From Campylobacterales bacterium (lineage in GTDB: Bacteria > Campylobacterota > Campylobacteria > Campylobacterales > Sulfurimonadaceae), in NCBI GenBank assembly GCA_026390075.1, contig JAPLGP010000017.1:1-55249 (forward strand): DNA of 55,249 bases, given 5' to 3'. How positions within the stretch are numbered: the first letter of the stretch is position 1; each line of letters begins with the position of its first letter. This document shows positions 34,164-43,170 of the stretch, piece after piece. Below the pieces are notes generated by a model that saw only the letters and a program-made list of their open reading frames with translations, was not told the DNA's origin and ran no database searches. The translations under genes and the position numbers were made by a program.

Positions 34164-34970
34164 ATGAGAGTAGTTAGTCTAATAAATTCAAATATGATTT
34201 GCGAAACCTCTTCCACATATGCCTTGTATTATGCAAAAAGTCTCTCTTTAAAGTTGAGTTTGGTTCATATTAAAGAGAATGAAAAATTACCTCTTGTAGA
34301 AAAAAATTTTGTTGATATAAAAAAGTTGGCTACTTTGCTTGAAGTTGAAGTTGACTTGATTGTTTATGAAAGTCTTCAAGAACTTGAGCAGTTCATTATA
34401 AATAAAAATGTGGATATTGTTTTTTGCTCTACAAAACATAAGCACTCTATGCTTGAAGAGTCATTTGTAAAAAGAGTTATAAAACTAGACATGAGAGTGG
34501 ATTTAGCAATAGTAAAAGTTGTGAAATTTGCCACTGCAAATAGCGTTGATAAGATAATAATGCCTATCCGTGGTCATCACCTCTCTGTGAATAAATTTAC
34601 TTTTTTTAGCACTTTAGTGAAAGCCTACCACTCAAAAGCTGAAATATTTTCTGTGGATGAGATAAAAAAACATCAAATGGCACCTTTGGATGCTAAAGCG
34701 ATAAAAGTTAAACTTCAAGATGTGATATTTAATCTTAGACACTATTTTAGATTAGCAGATATTATAAATATGAAGTTCACTATGAAACATCGTTATGCCC
34801 TGAGTGAGGAAGATGAACTACAAGCTCACATTACAAAAAACAGTTATGATTTAGCAATTGTTGGTGGAGATCATAAAAAAAACTTTTTTTATCGTCATTC
34901 AATAGAGACTCTTTTAGAAAAACCAATCATAAATACTATTTATTTTATACCCTTTAATGACAATATATGA
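34164..34970 (+). CDS. Tandem universal-stress-protein-like protein
   Basis: A 268-residue protein with two alpha/beta USP-like halves (MRVVSLINSN...IVFCSTKHKHSMLEESFVKRV and DKIIMPIRGHHLSVNKFTFFSTLV...YDLAIVGGDHKKNFFYRHSIETLL). The nucleotide-binding G-2x-G-9x-G(S/T) motif is not clearly present, so it may not bind ATP. Its stop overlaps the P-type ATPase start by 4 bases, which links it to ion transport, as USP-type domains regulate other cation pumps and antiporters. GGAG precedes the ATG by 7 bases. Confidence 0.7.
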   Translation: MRVVSLINSNMICETSSTYALYYAKSLSLKLSLVHIKENEKLPLVEKNFVDIKKLATLLEVEVDLIVYESLQELEQFIINKNVDIVFCSTKHKHSMLEESFVKRVIKLDMRVDLAIVKVVKFATANSVDKIIMPIRGHHLSVNKFTFFSTLVKAYHSKAEIFSVDEIKKHQMAPLDAKAIKVKLQDVIFNLRHYFRLADIINMKFTMKHRYALSEEDELQAHITKNSYDLAIVGGDHKKNFFYRHSIETLLEKPIINTIYFIPFNDNI

Positions 34971-37620
34971 AAAGTTTTGAATTAAGTAAATTAGAACTTT
35001 TTGACAAGTTTAGAAGTTCTAAAAATGGCTTAAACAGCTCCGAAGTCAAAACAAGACAAGAGCAGTTTGGTAAAAATATCATTGAGAAAAAAGCCAAAAA
35101 AAACTACATTAAAGAGTACTTCAAACAATACATTCAATTTTTTCCAATGATTCTTGAAGTCGCTGGCTTGTTGGCTTTTGTGGCGGATTATTATGAGCCA
35201 AAGAGTAGTTACGATATTTTAGGATATGCGATTTTTGGAGCGGTATTTATAAATGCTTCGTTTTCATTTTGGCAATATTTTAAAGCCGATAGAGCCATGG
35301 AAGCACTTTTAAAACTTATACCAACAAATACAAAAGTAAAAAGAGACTCTATTATCCAGCGGGTGGATGCAACTGAGTTAGTTGTTGGCGATATTGTGGT
35401 TATAGAAGAGGGCGACAAAATTGCAGCGGATGCTGTTTTGATAGAGGTAAATGAACTTTATATCAATGTATCGTCGCTTAATGGCGAATCAAAACCGAGT
35501 AAAAGAGAGTTGGCATGTGGAAATGCTTCAAGAAGTATCGACGCAAAAAACATGGTGTATGCAGGAACAAGTGCAGTCAATGGAAGTGCAATCGCTATCG
35601 TTGTTGCAACGGGTATGGCGACAGAGTTTGGTAAAATTGCTACACTTACAAGTACTATACAAAAAGGTATGTCACCTCTTGAAAAAGAGATAGTGAGTAT
35701 GACAAAAATTTTCACTACCATAGCACTCGTCGTTGGGGCTATTTTTTTCGCCTTAGGCTATTTTTCAGATAGAGGTTTTTTGATTGCAGCCATTTTTGCA
35801 CTCTCTTTGATAGTAGCAAATATTCCTGAGGGTCTGCTTCCAACCATTACACTCTCCCTCTCCATCGCCTCACAAAGAATGGCAAAGAAAAATGCACTCA
35901 TTAAAAATCTTGCTTCCGTTCAAACGCTTGGCAGTGTTACAACTATCTGTACAGACAAAACAGGAACACTTACAAAAAATGAGATGACACTTCAAGAGGT
36001 TTATCTCAGCAGTGGTGAAAAAATAAAAATAAGTGGCGGTGGATATGACCTTGTGGGTGCATTTAGTTTTGAGAATGAAAATAGTAATTCTGGGGAGTAT
36101 TTAAAAAAGTTACTAGAATCTGTGCTGTTTAACTCTCGTGCTTTCATTGAAGATGGCAAAAGAGTTGGAGACCCAACGGAGTTAGCTTTAGTCGCAGCAG
36201 CTCATAAATACAAGATAGTGAACACTTTTCATAAAATAAAAGAGAATCCATTTAGCAGTGAACGAAAAATGATGTCCTCTTTTGGTGCGATGGATGGCGA
36301 AAATAGACTTTTTGTCAAGGGTGCTCCAGAGGCAATTTTTGCAAAAACAGCGTTTTATCAAGATGTGGATGGTGTTCAAGAGTTCGATGATGAGGCAAAA
36401 CAAAAAATAGAAAAAGAGCTTTTGGCTTTTGAAAACAGAGCCTATAGAGTTTTAGCGGTTGCTGTAAATGATAAAGATGCAGAAGAGGGCTTAACGCTTT
36501 TAGGTTTGGTAGCAATCATGGATATAGCGCGTCCAGAGGTAAAAGAGGCTTTGCAAAAATGCCACAGTGCTGGAATTCGTATTATGATGATTACTGGAGA
36601 CAATGCAAATACTGCGGCTGCAGTTGGTAGGGATATCGGACTTCGTTTTGATGCTGTTTTAACTGGAAAAGAGGTCGAAAAACTCAGCGATGAGACACTC
36701 CAAGAGATGCTCAAAGAGAAAACTTTTATATTTGCGAGGATGGCGAGTAACCAAAAGCTCCGCATCGCTGACTTGCTGCAAAAAAATGAAGAGGTCGTTG
36801 CAATGACGGGAGACGGGGTAAATGATGCACCCTCACTTAAAAAAGCTGACATCGGAATTGCTATGGGAAGTGGGAGTGATGTTGCTAAAGAAGCGGGCGA
36901 TATGATTCTTTTGGATGATAATTTCAACTCGATTGTTTTAGCCATAGAGGAGGGGAGAACGGTTTATTATAACATCAAAAAAGTTGGAATGTGCCAGAGA
37001 TTGTTCCTTATGTGTTTTCATTTTTTCTTAAAATCCCGAATCCACTCTCAGTGATACAAATGTTATCCATAGATTTAGGCTCAAATATGATACCAGGGCT
37101 TGGATTAGGAAGTGAAGAACCAGAGAAAAATATTATGAAAAAACCACCAATCTCAAAAAATGAAAAAATACTGGATTGGGAAGTGTTTAAAAGGGGATAT
37201 TTCTTTATAGGCATCATTGAAGCGAGTGCGGCTATGTTTGCATTTATAACATTTTTACTGCATCATGGTTGGCAATATGGGCAAGTTGATTTGCATGACC
37301 CACACCTTCAAGCACAGGCGATGACCATGACTCTTCTTGGTGCAATAACGACGCAACTCGCAAACTCTTGGAGTTTGAGAAGTTGGGATTTTAATATCTG
37401 GACGCTGAGTTTGACATCCAACAAAACACTTATCTTTTCATCTTTTAGCGTTTTAGTTTGGATGTGGGCTCTCTTAAATGTCGCGTCAGTTCAAAAAGTT
37501 TTCAACACAGCACATGTGGACGCAGTAGATTTGTTGCTGCTTGTGCCGTTTCCGATACTACTTTTGGTATCGCATGAGGCATATAAATATTTTAGGCTTA
37601 AAAAATTGGATATATCTTAG
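34967..37620 (+). pseudogene. P2C-like cation P-type ATPase, broken by a deletion in helix M5
   Basis: The first frame (34967-37054) contains the N-terminal cation-ATPase domain, a dephosphorylation motif SSLNGESKPSKRE (usual TGES altered to NGES), PEGLLPT in helix M4, phosphorylated D330 in CTDKTGTLT, and TGDGVNDAP. It reads NIKK and then leaves frame. The continuation (PEIVPYVFSFFLKIPNPLSVIQMLSIDLG to 37620) is in another frame from about 36991. Against Na,K-ATPase-like M5 (NLKK + 10 residues + PEI) only 11 bases remain where 30 are expected, so about 19 bases are lost. M5 carries ion ligands, so the pump should be inactive unless the read is wrong. It overlaps the USP gene by 4 bases. Confidence 0.8.
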
Positions 37621-37656
37621 TATTTAAGAAAAATAGGTGTCACACACATTTTGATT

Positions 37657-38010
37657 TTATGCACCAATCAAAGATTCATACGGAACATGTAGCTGAGCAT
37701 GGAGATTGCGAATCATTGCAATTGAGAGTTGTCGTTTATGATTGAGCACTTCTGAGACTTTGGAGCGTGAGCCGATAATTGGTGTCAGATCTTTAGGTTC
37801 CAAGCCTAACTGCTCCATTCGAAATTTGATTGCTTCTACAGGGTCACATATGGGCATTGGGTAGTGTTTTGCCTCATATGCTTCAACCAATGTCACAAGA
37901 ATATCAAGCTCATCTCCCTCTACTGTTGCTGGTTCTGCGTTCATTAATTCATCTATTCGTGTCAATGCCGCATCATAATCATTTTCTGTTCGGATAGGAA
38001 AAATGTTCAT
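37657..38010 (-). CDS. higA: HigA-type antitoxin (XRE HTH)
   Basis: A 117-residue antitoxin. The N-terminal half (MNIFPIRTENDYDAALTRIDELMNAEP...VTLVEAYEAKHYPM) is the toxin-neutralising region of the HigA/MqsA-like group; the C-terminal HTH is AIKFRMEQLGLEPKDLTPIIGSRSKVSEVLNHKRQLS. It should bind HigB and repress the operon through the palindrome at 38321-38347. The gene lies 2 bases after higB. The pair sits between the broken ATPase and truA and lacks the uptake-like repeat, as expected for a mobile module. Confidence 0.9.
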   Translation of the reverse strand: MNIFPIRTENDYDAALTRIDELMNAEPATVEGDELDILVTLVEAYEAKHYPMPICDPVEAIKFRMEQLGLEPKDLTPIIGSRSKVSEVLNHKRQLSIAMIRNLHAQLHVPYESLIGA

Positions 38011-38012
38011 AT

Positions 38013-38306
38013 TTATATCTCCTCTGCTTTTATTTTGTCGTACTGGGCATGGGTTCCCACAAAGCGAATATATACCGTACTGTAAGGGTAATTAATCTTT
38101 ACAATCAGGCGGTATTTATTTCCGCCAATATTGAAAACTACACGATTGTCCCGTAAAAAACTGGCAGTTTTATACTGAGACTTGATATCCTGCGGGGATT
38201 GCCAAGAAGCTTTCATCGCTTCGGCATACCATCCTGCCAATAGACTCATAGCATCGGGATGATTATTCCAAAAATCTTGTAATGTTCGCTTGCTGATTAC
38301 TCTCAT
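38013..38306 (-). CDS. higB: HigB-type mRNA interferase toxin
   Basis: A 97-residue toxin of the HigB (PF09907) family: MRVISKRTLQDFWNNHPDA at the start, YKTASFLRDNRVVFNIGGNKYRLIVKINY in the core and VYIRFVGTHAQYDKI at the end, the last with the conserved Thr-His segment. These toxins cleave ribosome-bound mRNA. The ATG at 38306 is chosen over 38333 because it begins at the family's conserved start and lies 6 bases after a TATAAT -10; no ribosome site is seen, so the mRNA is probably leaderless. Toxin-first gene order is typical of higBA. Confidence 0.9.
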   Translation of the reverse strand: MRVISKRTLQDFWNNHPDAMSLLAGWYAEAMKASWQSPQDIKSQYKTASFLRDNRVVFNIGGNKYRLIVKINYPYSTVYIRFVGTHAQYDKIKAEEI

Positions 38307-38312
38307 AAAAAT

Positions 38313-38347
38313 ATTATAGCACATATTTCCCAAATTGGGAAATATGT
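38313..38347 (-). promoter_or_regulatory. higBA promoter and palindromic operator
   Basis: Reading leftward, a -10 TATAAT occupies 38318-38313. ACATATTTCCCA (38321-38332) and TGGGAAATATGT (38336-38347) form a perfect 12-bp inverted repeat around AAT, covering the spacer and the -35 region. This is the expected layout for HigA autorepression. The start codon follows the -10 by only 6 bases. Confidence 0.75.
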
Positions 38348-38384
38348 TAACATTTTAAGCTAAGTTTAGTTCAGTTTCCAAAAT

Positions 38385-39095
38385 CTAATACTTAATTTTA
38401 CTCAGATACAGCCCATTACTGGGTGCGGGTTTTATCTTATGGTTTTTTACACATGCCAACTGTTCTTCTATCTCTTGGCATGTGGATTTTAGGAGTGCTC
38501 CTACCATGAGGCGGATTTGGCTTCTTAAAAAACCGTTGGCTTCAAAGTTTAAAACGATGATGTTTTTGTGTTTGTAAGCAAATGCTTTATAGATAACTCT
38601 TGTGGTGGTTTTGACATCACTTCCCGTCTTCATAAAAAACTTAAAATTATGTTCGCCTACAAAGAGTTTAATATTTTGCTTTATTGCTTCAAAATCCACA
38701 TGCCGAACAAATGTGACAAAATCATTTTCAAATGGATTACTCTGTGCATTTTTGATGATGTAACGATAAACCCTTCTTTTGGCACTATATCTTGCGTGAA
38801 AATCATCGCTCACTGCTTTGATGGATTTGATTTGTATGGCATGTGGAAGTATCTGGTTTAGAACTCTTTGAAGTTTTTTTAAGTCGTTCCAAAAAGGGGG
38901 TAAATCCACATGACAAACTTGTCCAGTGGCATGCACACCTTTGTCTGTTCGCCCTGAAGCTATTACTTTTGAGTGTATGGATATTTGTGATAAAACATGC
39001 TCGAAGTTGCCTAAAATAGTATTTTTAGACTCCGTTTGCGTTTGAGAACCTAAAAAACTTGTTCCGTTATAGGCAAGGGTAATCGCACAACGCAT
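38385..39095 (-). CDS. truA: tRNA pseudouridine(38-40) synthase TruA
   Basis: A 236-residue TruA. It has ITLAYNGTSFLGSQTQ, the catalytic Asp in IASGRTDKGVHATGQVCHVD, the AKRRVYRYII strand and the FLRSQIRLMVGALL motif. It isomerises U38-U40 in the anticodon arm. The gene holds three exact copies of the 9-mer (38477, 38696, 38838) plus one-mismatch copies at 38449 and 38906, the densest cluster in the window. It follows lptF directly. Confidence 0.95.
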   Translation of the reverse strand: MRCAITLAYNGTSFLGSQTQTESKNTILGNFEHVLSQISIHSKVIASGRTDKGVHATGQVCHVDLPPFWNDLKKLQRVLNQILPHAIQIKSIKAVSDDFHARYSAKRRVYRYIIKNAQSNPFENDFVTFVRHVDFEAIKQNIKLFVGEHNFKFFMKTGSDVKTTTRVIYKAFAYKHKNIIVLNFEANGFLRSQIRLMVGALLKSTCQEIEEQLACVKNHKIKPAPSNGLYLSKIKY

Positions 39096-40115
39096 CTAAA
39101 ATCGAGCTACTATCGTCTTTTTATAGAGAGAGTAAGTTGCTCCAAGCCAGACAAGCGCGACAAGCGGAATTGTGTAAAAAGATAAGAGTTCTTGAAGCCC
39201 CATCGAAGCTCCATAAAAAATCAAAATTCCTAAAAAAAGATAAAGATAAATACGACCTTTTTGATGTCTCACATGCACAATTGAGATACTTGCAACCAAA
39301 AACAGAGATAAAATCGGAAAAAGTGCTAACAAAGTATCTGTTATGAGCATATGTCTTTTGCTCTCTTTTCTGTCGTCCGAGAGCCAATACTCTAGCGGAG
39401 TTCGATACTGTGTCAAGTCCGTTGAGAGCGTGTCATTGATGTTCATTACTTTAAAATTCATTTGTGAAAACTTCTCTTTTGAGTAGCTATAACCCTCTCC
39501 ATCTGTGAGTTTAAGTCGTAAAATCCCTGAATCGTTGATGATTTCACCTTTTTTAGCATTGATAAGCATCTCTTCTGTTTTATTTTTATTAAACAAAAAG
39601 AGGTCTGCGTACGAGCCATCAGGGTTATTTTTGCCAATATAAAGTAACCAATCTCCAAAACTATGCCCAAATTCAGAGGCGGAGAGGTTAAATTTTGCTT
39701 CACTTTTTTTATAAGAAATAAAATTGCTTGACAAAACCGTGGCATGTGGAAAAAGAATTAAAAAGTCAAAAAACAATACAACAGATAAAAGCAGGGCGGG
39801 CTTGAACAATGTTTTTATAATGAATTTTGGATGAATTCCAAGTGCAAAAAGTACAACAATTTCATTATCGGTTGAGAGTCTAAAAATGGTGAGCGTAGCC
39901 GCTATGAAAAAAGTTACAGGCAGAGTGTAAAATAAAATTTCAGGTAAAACAAAAAAGTAAAGCTTTGACATTTCCCAAAGTGTGAGTTGAATAACTGCTG
40001 TGTAGGTAGCGAGTTTAATCATAAAAATGACAGAAGCGATGGAGAAAAGCGGTAAAAATATCGACAAAAAGAGAATGGATAAGTTGTTGATGATGTATTT
40101 TTGAAGTCTATTCAT
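39096..40115 (-). CDS. LptF/LptG-family lipopolysaccharide export permease
   Basis: A 339-residue YjgP/YjgQ-type permease: three N-terminal membrane helices, a periplasmic beta-jellyroll (about residues 125-245), then three C-terminal helices. Typical phrases are LPVTFFIAATLTIFRLSTDNEIVVLFALGI and TPLEYWL. It works with LptB and its partner permease to pull LPS from the inner membrane. Whether it is LptF or LptG is uncertain; single-copy position before truA in Campylobacterota suggests LptF. Its stop abuts the truA start. Confidence 0.85.
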   Translation of the reverse strand: MNRLQKYIINNLSILFLSIFLPLFSIASVIFMIKLATYTAVIQLTLWEMSKLYFFVLPEILFYTLPVTFFIAATLTIFRLSTDNEIVVLFALGIHPKFIIKTLFKPALLLSVVLFFDFLILFPHATVLSSNFISYKKSEAKFNLSASEFGHSFGDWLLYIGKNNPDGSYADLFLFNKNKTEEMLINAKKGEIINDSGILRLKLTDGEGYSYSKEKFSQMNFKVMNINDTLSTDLTQYRTPLEYWLSDDRKESKRHMLITDTLLALFPILSLFLVASISIVHVRHQKGRIYLYLFLGILIFYGASMGLQELLSFYTIPLVALVWLGATYSLYKKTIVARF

Positions 40116-40117
40116 GG

Positions 40118-40936
40118 TTAATAATTTGCCTCAATATAAGCTAAAATAGGGCTGTCAAGCAGATAAACTATAAAAGTAGCCATTGCTAAAAATGGAACAA
40201 AAGGAACTTTTTGTTCTTCTGGTGTGCGACCTCGCAAAAGAAGCATCACAGGAAGTGCTAAGAGTGCTGATAAAAAGATGGCAACAAGTGTGAGTTTTAC
40301 TCCAAGAAGTGCGCCCATCGTTGCCGCGACCATGATATCACCTTCGCCCATAGCTTCGATAAAAGGGTAGGTGTGATAGTTTTTTGTCCAAGAAGTTTGC
40401 GTTTTTTTTGCTTCTCTATGTGCGGATGCAGTCAAAAGATAGGAGAGCGTAAACCGAAGAAGTGTAAAGCCACCAGCAAAAAGAAGTGCATTTTGTAGAT
40501 TTGTAAAAATTCCACCTATACTCCAAGAGCCTAAAACAGCAAATAAAATTGCTAAAAGGTTTAAGCTATCAGGAACCATTTTGTATTTAAAATCTATCAT
40601 GGAAAGAGCTAAAAGCATCAAAAAACTAAGTCCTATGAGAAAAATAGGAAAACTGATGCCGAATTTATACGCTAAAATTAAAAAAATGAGACCTGAAAAA
40701 AGTTCGATAGCAGGGTATTGCATAGATATTTTAGAATCACAAAAATAGCATTTTCCTCTTAAAACTACCCATGAAAAAAGAGGAATATTGTGCCAAGCTT
40801 TAAGAGAATTTCCACATGCCGTGCAGTGTGAAGATGGGAAAATAATGCTTTCATCTTTTGGAATTCTAAAGATAACAACATTCAAAAATGAGCCGATGAG
40901 TGTTCCAAATATAAAAGCAAAAAGGAGTTGTTCCAT
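40118..40936 (-). CDS. pilD: Prepilin peptidase (type IV leader peptidase)
   Basis: A 272-residue polytopic aspartic protease that cleaves and N-methylates type IV pilins and pseudopilins. It has the N-terminal methylase part with two cysteine pairs (CTACGNSL and CYFCDSKI), the first catalytic Asp in MIDFKYKMVPD and the second in MGEGDIMVAATMG (G-x-G-D). It is the only gene here directly tied to DNA-uptake machinery. The start overlaps the end of uppS by one base. CCACATGCC occurs at 40812. Confidence 0.93.
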   Translation of the reverse strand: MEQLLFAFIFGTLIGSFLNVVIFRIPKDESIIFPSSHCTACGNSLKAWHNIPLFSWVVLRGKCYFCDSKISMQYPAIELFSGLIFLILAYKFGISFPIFLIGLSFLMLLALSMIDFKYKMVPDSLNLLAILFAVLGSWSIGGIFTNLQNALLFAGGFTLLRFTLSYLLTASAHREAKKTQTSWTKNYHTYPFIEAMGEGDIMVAATMGALLGVKLTLVAIFLSALLALPVMLLLRGRTPEEQKVPFVPFLAMATFIVYLLDSPILAYIEANY

Positions 40937-41613
40937 TATTTTAAGCCTCCAAAACGGCGTTCAATTGTAGTAAACTCTTTGATAATTTTTTCTAAATCAT
41001 TTGTTGTAAAATCAGGCCACAAAGTGTCGCAAAAGAAAAGTTCCGCATACGCTGATTGCCAGAGTAAAAAGTTTGAAAGTCTGTGGTCGCCACCTGTTCG
41101 GATAAGCAAATCCACATCATGTTGGCAGTCAAGTGCGTTACTTAGCATCGCTTCGGTTATGTCATTTTCACAATTTTTTATTTTGTTGACAGCTCGTAAA
41201 ATCTCATCTTGCGCACCATAGTTGAGTGCTAAAGATTGGACTAAACCATCGCAATGGGCAGTTTTTTCTTTGACTTCTTGGATAGTTTTTTGGAGTGATG
41301 AGGAAAAAGCTCGAATATCGCCGATATGTTCGAAACGAACATTGTTTTGCAGATAAACTGGCAACTCATTTTTGAGGTAACTCTCAAGTAGTTTCATCAA
41401 AAACTCGACTTCTAACCTAGGTCTTTTCCAATTTTCAGTAGAAAAAGCATAGAGTGTTAATCTTTCAATATCTTGATGGTTGGAGCAGTAGGTCGTTATC
41501 TCTTTAACCACTTTTGCTCCAGCCTCATGCCCTTTAACTCTTTTTTTACCCTGAATTTCAGCCCAACGACCATTTCCATCCATGATAATAGCGATGTGTT
41601 TGGCTTGATTCAT
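40936..41613 (-). CDS. uppS: Undecaprenyl diphosphate synthase
   Basis: The 225-residue cis-prenyltransferase makes the C55 carrier lipid for peptidoglycan and LPS. It shows the signature HIAIIMDGNGRWAE with catalytic D12, LTLYAFSTENWKRP, and the C-terminal DLLIRTGGDHRLSNFLLWQSAYAELFF. It is coupled to coaBC by a 4-base overlap and to pilD by one base, forming the coaBC-uppS-pilD-lptF-truA leftward operon. Confidence 0.96.
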   Translation of the reverse strand: MNQAKHIAIIMDGNGRWAEIQGKKRVKGHEAGAKVVKEITTYCSNHQDIERLTLYAFSTENWKRPRLEVEFLMKLLESYLKNELPVYLQNNVRFEHIGDIRAFSSSLQKTIQEVKEKTAHCDGLVQSLALNYGAQDEILRAVNKIKNCENDITEAMLSNALDCQHDVDLLIRTGGDHRLSNFLLWQSAYAELFFCDTLWPDFTTNDLEKIIKEFTTIERRFGGLK

Positions 41614-42878
41614 AGCTGTTTTGCCTGTTCGAGTATTCCAAAAGCAACGCTTAATTTGTCGGCATGTGGAATGGACTCTATTTTTTCATGCGTGATAAAC
41701 TCTATTTTATTTGTGTCGCTTCCAAAGCTTGATGCATCTTGAAGCAGATTGAGACAAACAGCATCTATATTTTTAGCTTTAAGCATATTTGAGGCGTTTG
41801 AGATAGCATTGAACTCATCCATTTCAGCTTTAAATCCCACAGTTGTGATGCCTTCTTTGTCTATGGAACTTAAAATATCTATGTTTTTCTTCATGCCAAG
41901 TTCCCATTTTTCACCCAATATCTCTTTTTTGAGTTTACCACTTTGTGCAAACTCAGGAACATAATCACTTACAGCTGCCACCATAAAAAGATAAGGTTTT
42001 TTTTGTATAAGGTGAATTTGCTCATCTCTCATAAGTGTTGCTTTCGAGAGCTTTCCTTTTTTGGCAATGCGAATAGAATCTACTAAATACTCTTGCATTT
42101 CAAGCGTGTCTTCTACGGCTATTTTGTGCATATCTGTTGGTAAATTTTCTTCAAATTTTGTAGCGATGAGATTAACATCCGCACCTTTGCAGTAGAGTGC
42201 AGCAGCTAAACTTGAAGCCATTTTTCCACTTGAAAAATTGGAGATATAACGAACATCATCAATCTTTTCTACAGTTCCACCACCCGTGACTATAACCATT
42301 CTATCTTCCCAAAATTCCTCTTTTAGAAGCACTTTTGCACACTTAAAAAAGATGTCGATAGGTTCAGCCATCGCACCATCGCCTGTAGTTTTACATGCTA
42401 ACTCTTTTGTTTGCGTGTTTACAATCGTGTAATTTGCAATGGCTAACATTTTGAGATTTGCTTGTGTTATAGGGTTGTTCATCATATTTGTGTTGGCTGA
42501 AGGAGCGATTATTTTGGCATGTGCAAATGCTAGAGCGCATTGAAGAAGCATGTTATCAGCGATGCCATTTGCAAGTTTTGCTATGGTGTTAGCAGTCGCA
42601 GGAGCTATAACAAACAAATCCGCCCACTGCGTAGTTTTTATGTGGTTGTGGTCGTTTACCCATGACTCGTTTGTGTCATCAAGAACCTGATTTGAAGTAA
42701 GAGTCTCAAAAGTAAGCGGTGTGACAAATTTTTTAGCAGATTCACTCATCACAACTTTAACCTCAGCCCCAGCTTTTATAAAGAGTCTCACTAACTCGAG
42801 TGATTTATAAACAGCGATAGAACCAGTGACTCCAAGAAGTATCTTTTTGTTTTGTAACAAGTTGGATGGAATAAGCAT
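41610..42878 (-). CDS. coaBC: Bifunctional phosphopantothenoylcysteine decarboxylase/synthetase
   Basis: About 422 residues. The N-terminal CoaC domain binds FMN (LLGVTGSIAVYKSLELVR; IAPATANTIAKLANGIADNMLLQ; APSANTNMMNNP with the conserved Asn). The C-terminal CoaB domain has GGTVEKIDDVRYISNFSSGKMA, MVAAVSDYVP and TVGFKAE. Together they convert phosphopantothenate to phosphopantetheine for coenzyme A. The start is ATG 42878 or an adjacent ATG 42884; AGGGTT upstream favours 42878. It begins the leftward operon. Confidence 0.95.
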   Translation of the reverse strand: MLIPSNLLQNKKILLGVTGSIAVYKSLELVRLFIKAGAEVKVVMSESAKKFVTPLTFETLTSNQVLDDTNESWVNDHNHIKTTQWADLFVIAPATANTIAKLANGIADNMLLQCALAFAHAKIIAPSANTNMMNNPITQANLKMLAIANYTIVNTQTKELACKTTGDGAMAEPIDIFFKCAKVLLKEEFWEDRMVIVTGGGTVEKIDDVRYISNFSSGKMASSLAAALYCKGADVNLIATKFEENLPTDMHKIAVEDTLEMQEYLVDSIRIAKKGKLSKATLMRDEQIHLIQKKPYLFMVAAVSDYVPEFAQSGKLKKEILGEKWELGMKKNIDILSSIDKEGITTVGFKAEMDEFNAISNASNMLKAKNIDAVCLNLLQDASSFGSDTNKIEFITHEKIESIPHADKLSVAFGILEQAKQL

Positions 42879-43068
42879 ATGCAACCCTATTTTATAAAAT
42901 CATTTGAGTTTTATTTTAGCATGAAAAGACTTAAGTGCTTTAGAGAAACGCTCTGAAGGAAGAATTACTCACATTGAAGTGATATGTGTTAGAAATATTG
43001 TAAAATTAGAACACACTAAAAAAGCTTAGAAGTTTGGCATGTGGAGAATTGGAAAAAAATTCAGTTGT

Positions 43069-43127
43069 TTCCATTTTGGAACATACTGCTAAAATCATGA
43101 ATATAGCAACTCTTTCCATTTTGGAAA
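43069..43127 (+). promoter_or_regulatory. Twin palindromes, candidate operators of the defence pair
   Basis: TTCCATTTTGGAA occurs twice: at 43069-43081 and, as TTTCCATTTTGGAAA, at 43113-43127. Each is an inverted repeat (arms TTCCA/TGGAA) around TTT, with centres 45 bases apart, about four helical turns. They lie 44-90 bases ahead of the ATPase gene, where a repressor could bridge them. No regulator gene is adjacent, so it would act from elsewhere. Confidence 0.55.
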
Positions 43128-43170
43128 CAGTTTCAACTGCTGATAAAAAGCTATAAAGGAAGTGATTATT

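Noticed and set aside
36991-37620. Independent gene for a small membrane protein after the ATPase
   Set aside because: Its sequence continues the P-type ATPase from helix M5 onward and has no start signal of its own; it is the second half of a broken gene.
43162-43170. GTG start of the Septu-like ATPase
   Set aside because: It is only one base from AAAGGA; the ATG at 43171 has workable spacing.
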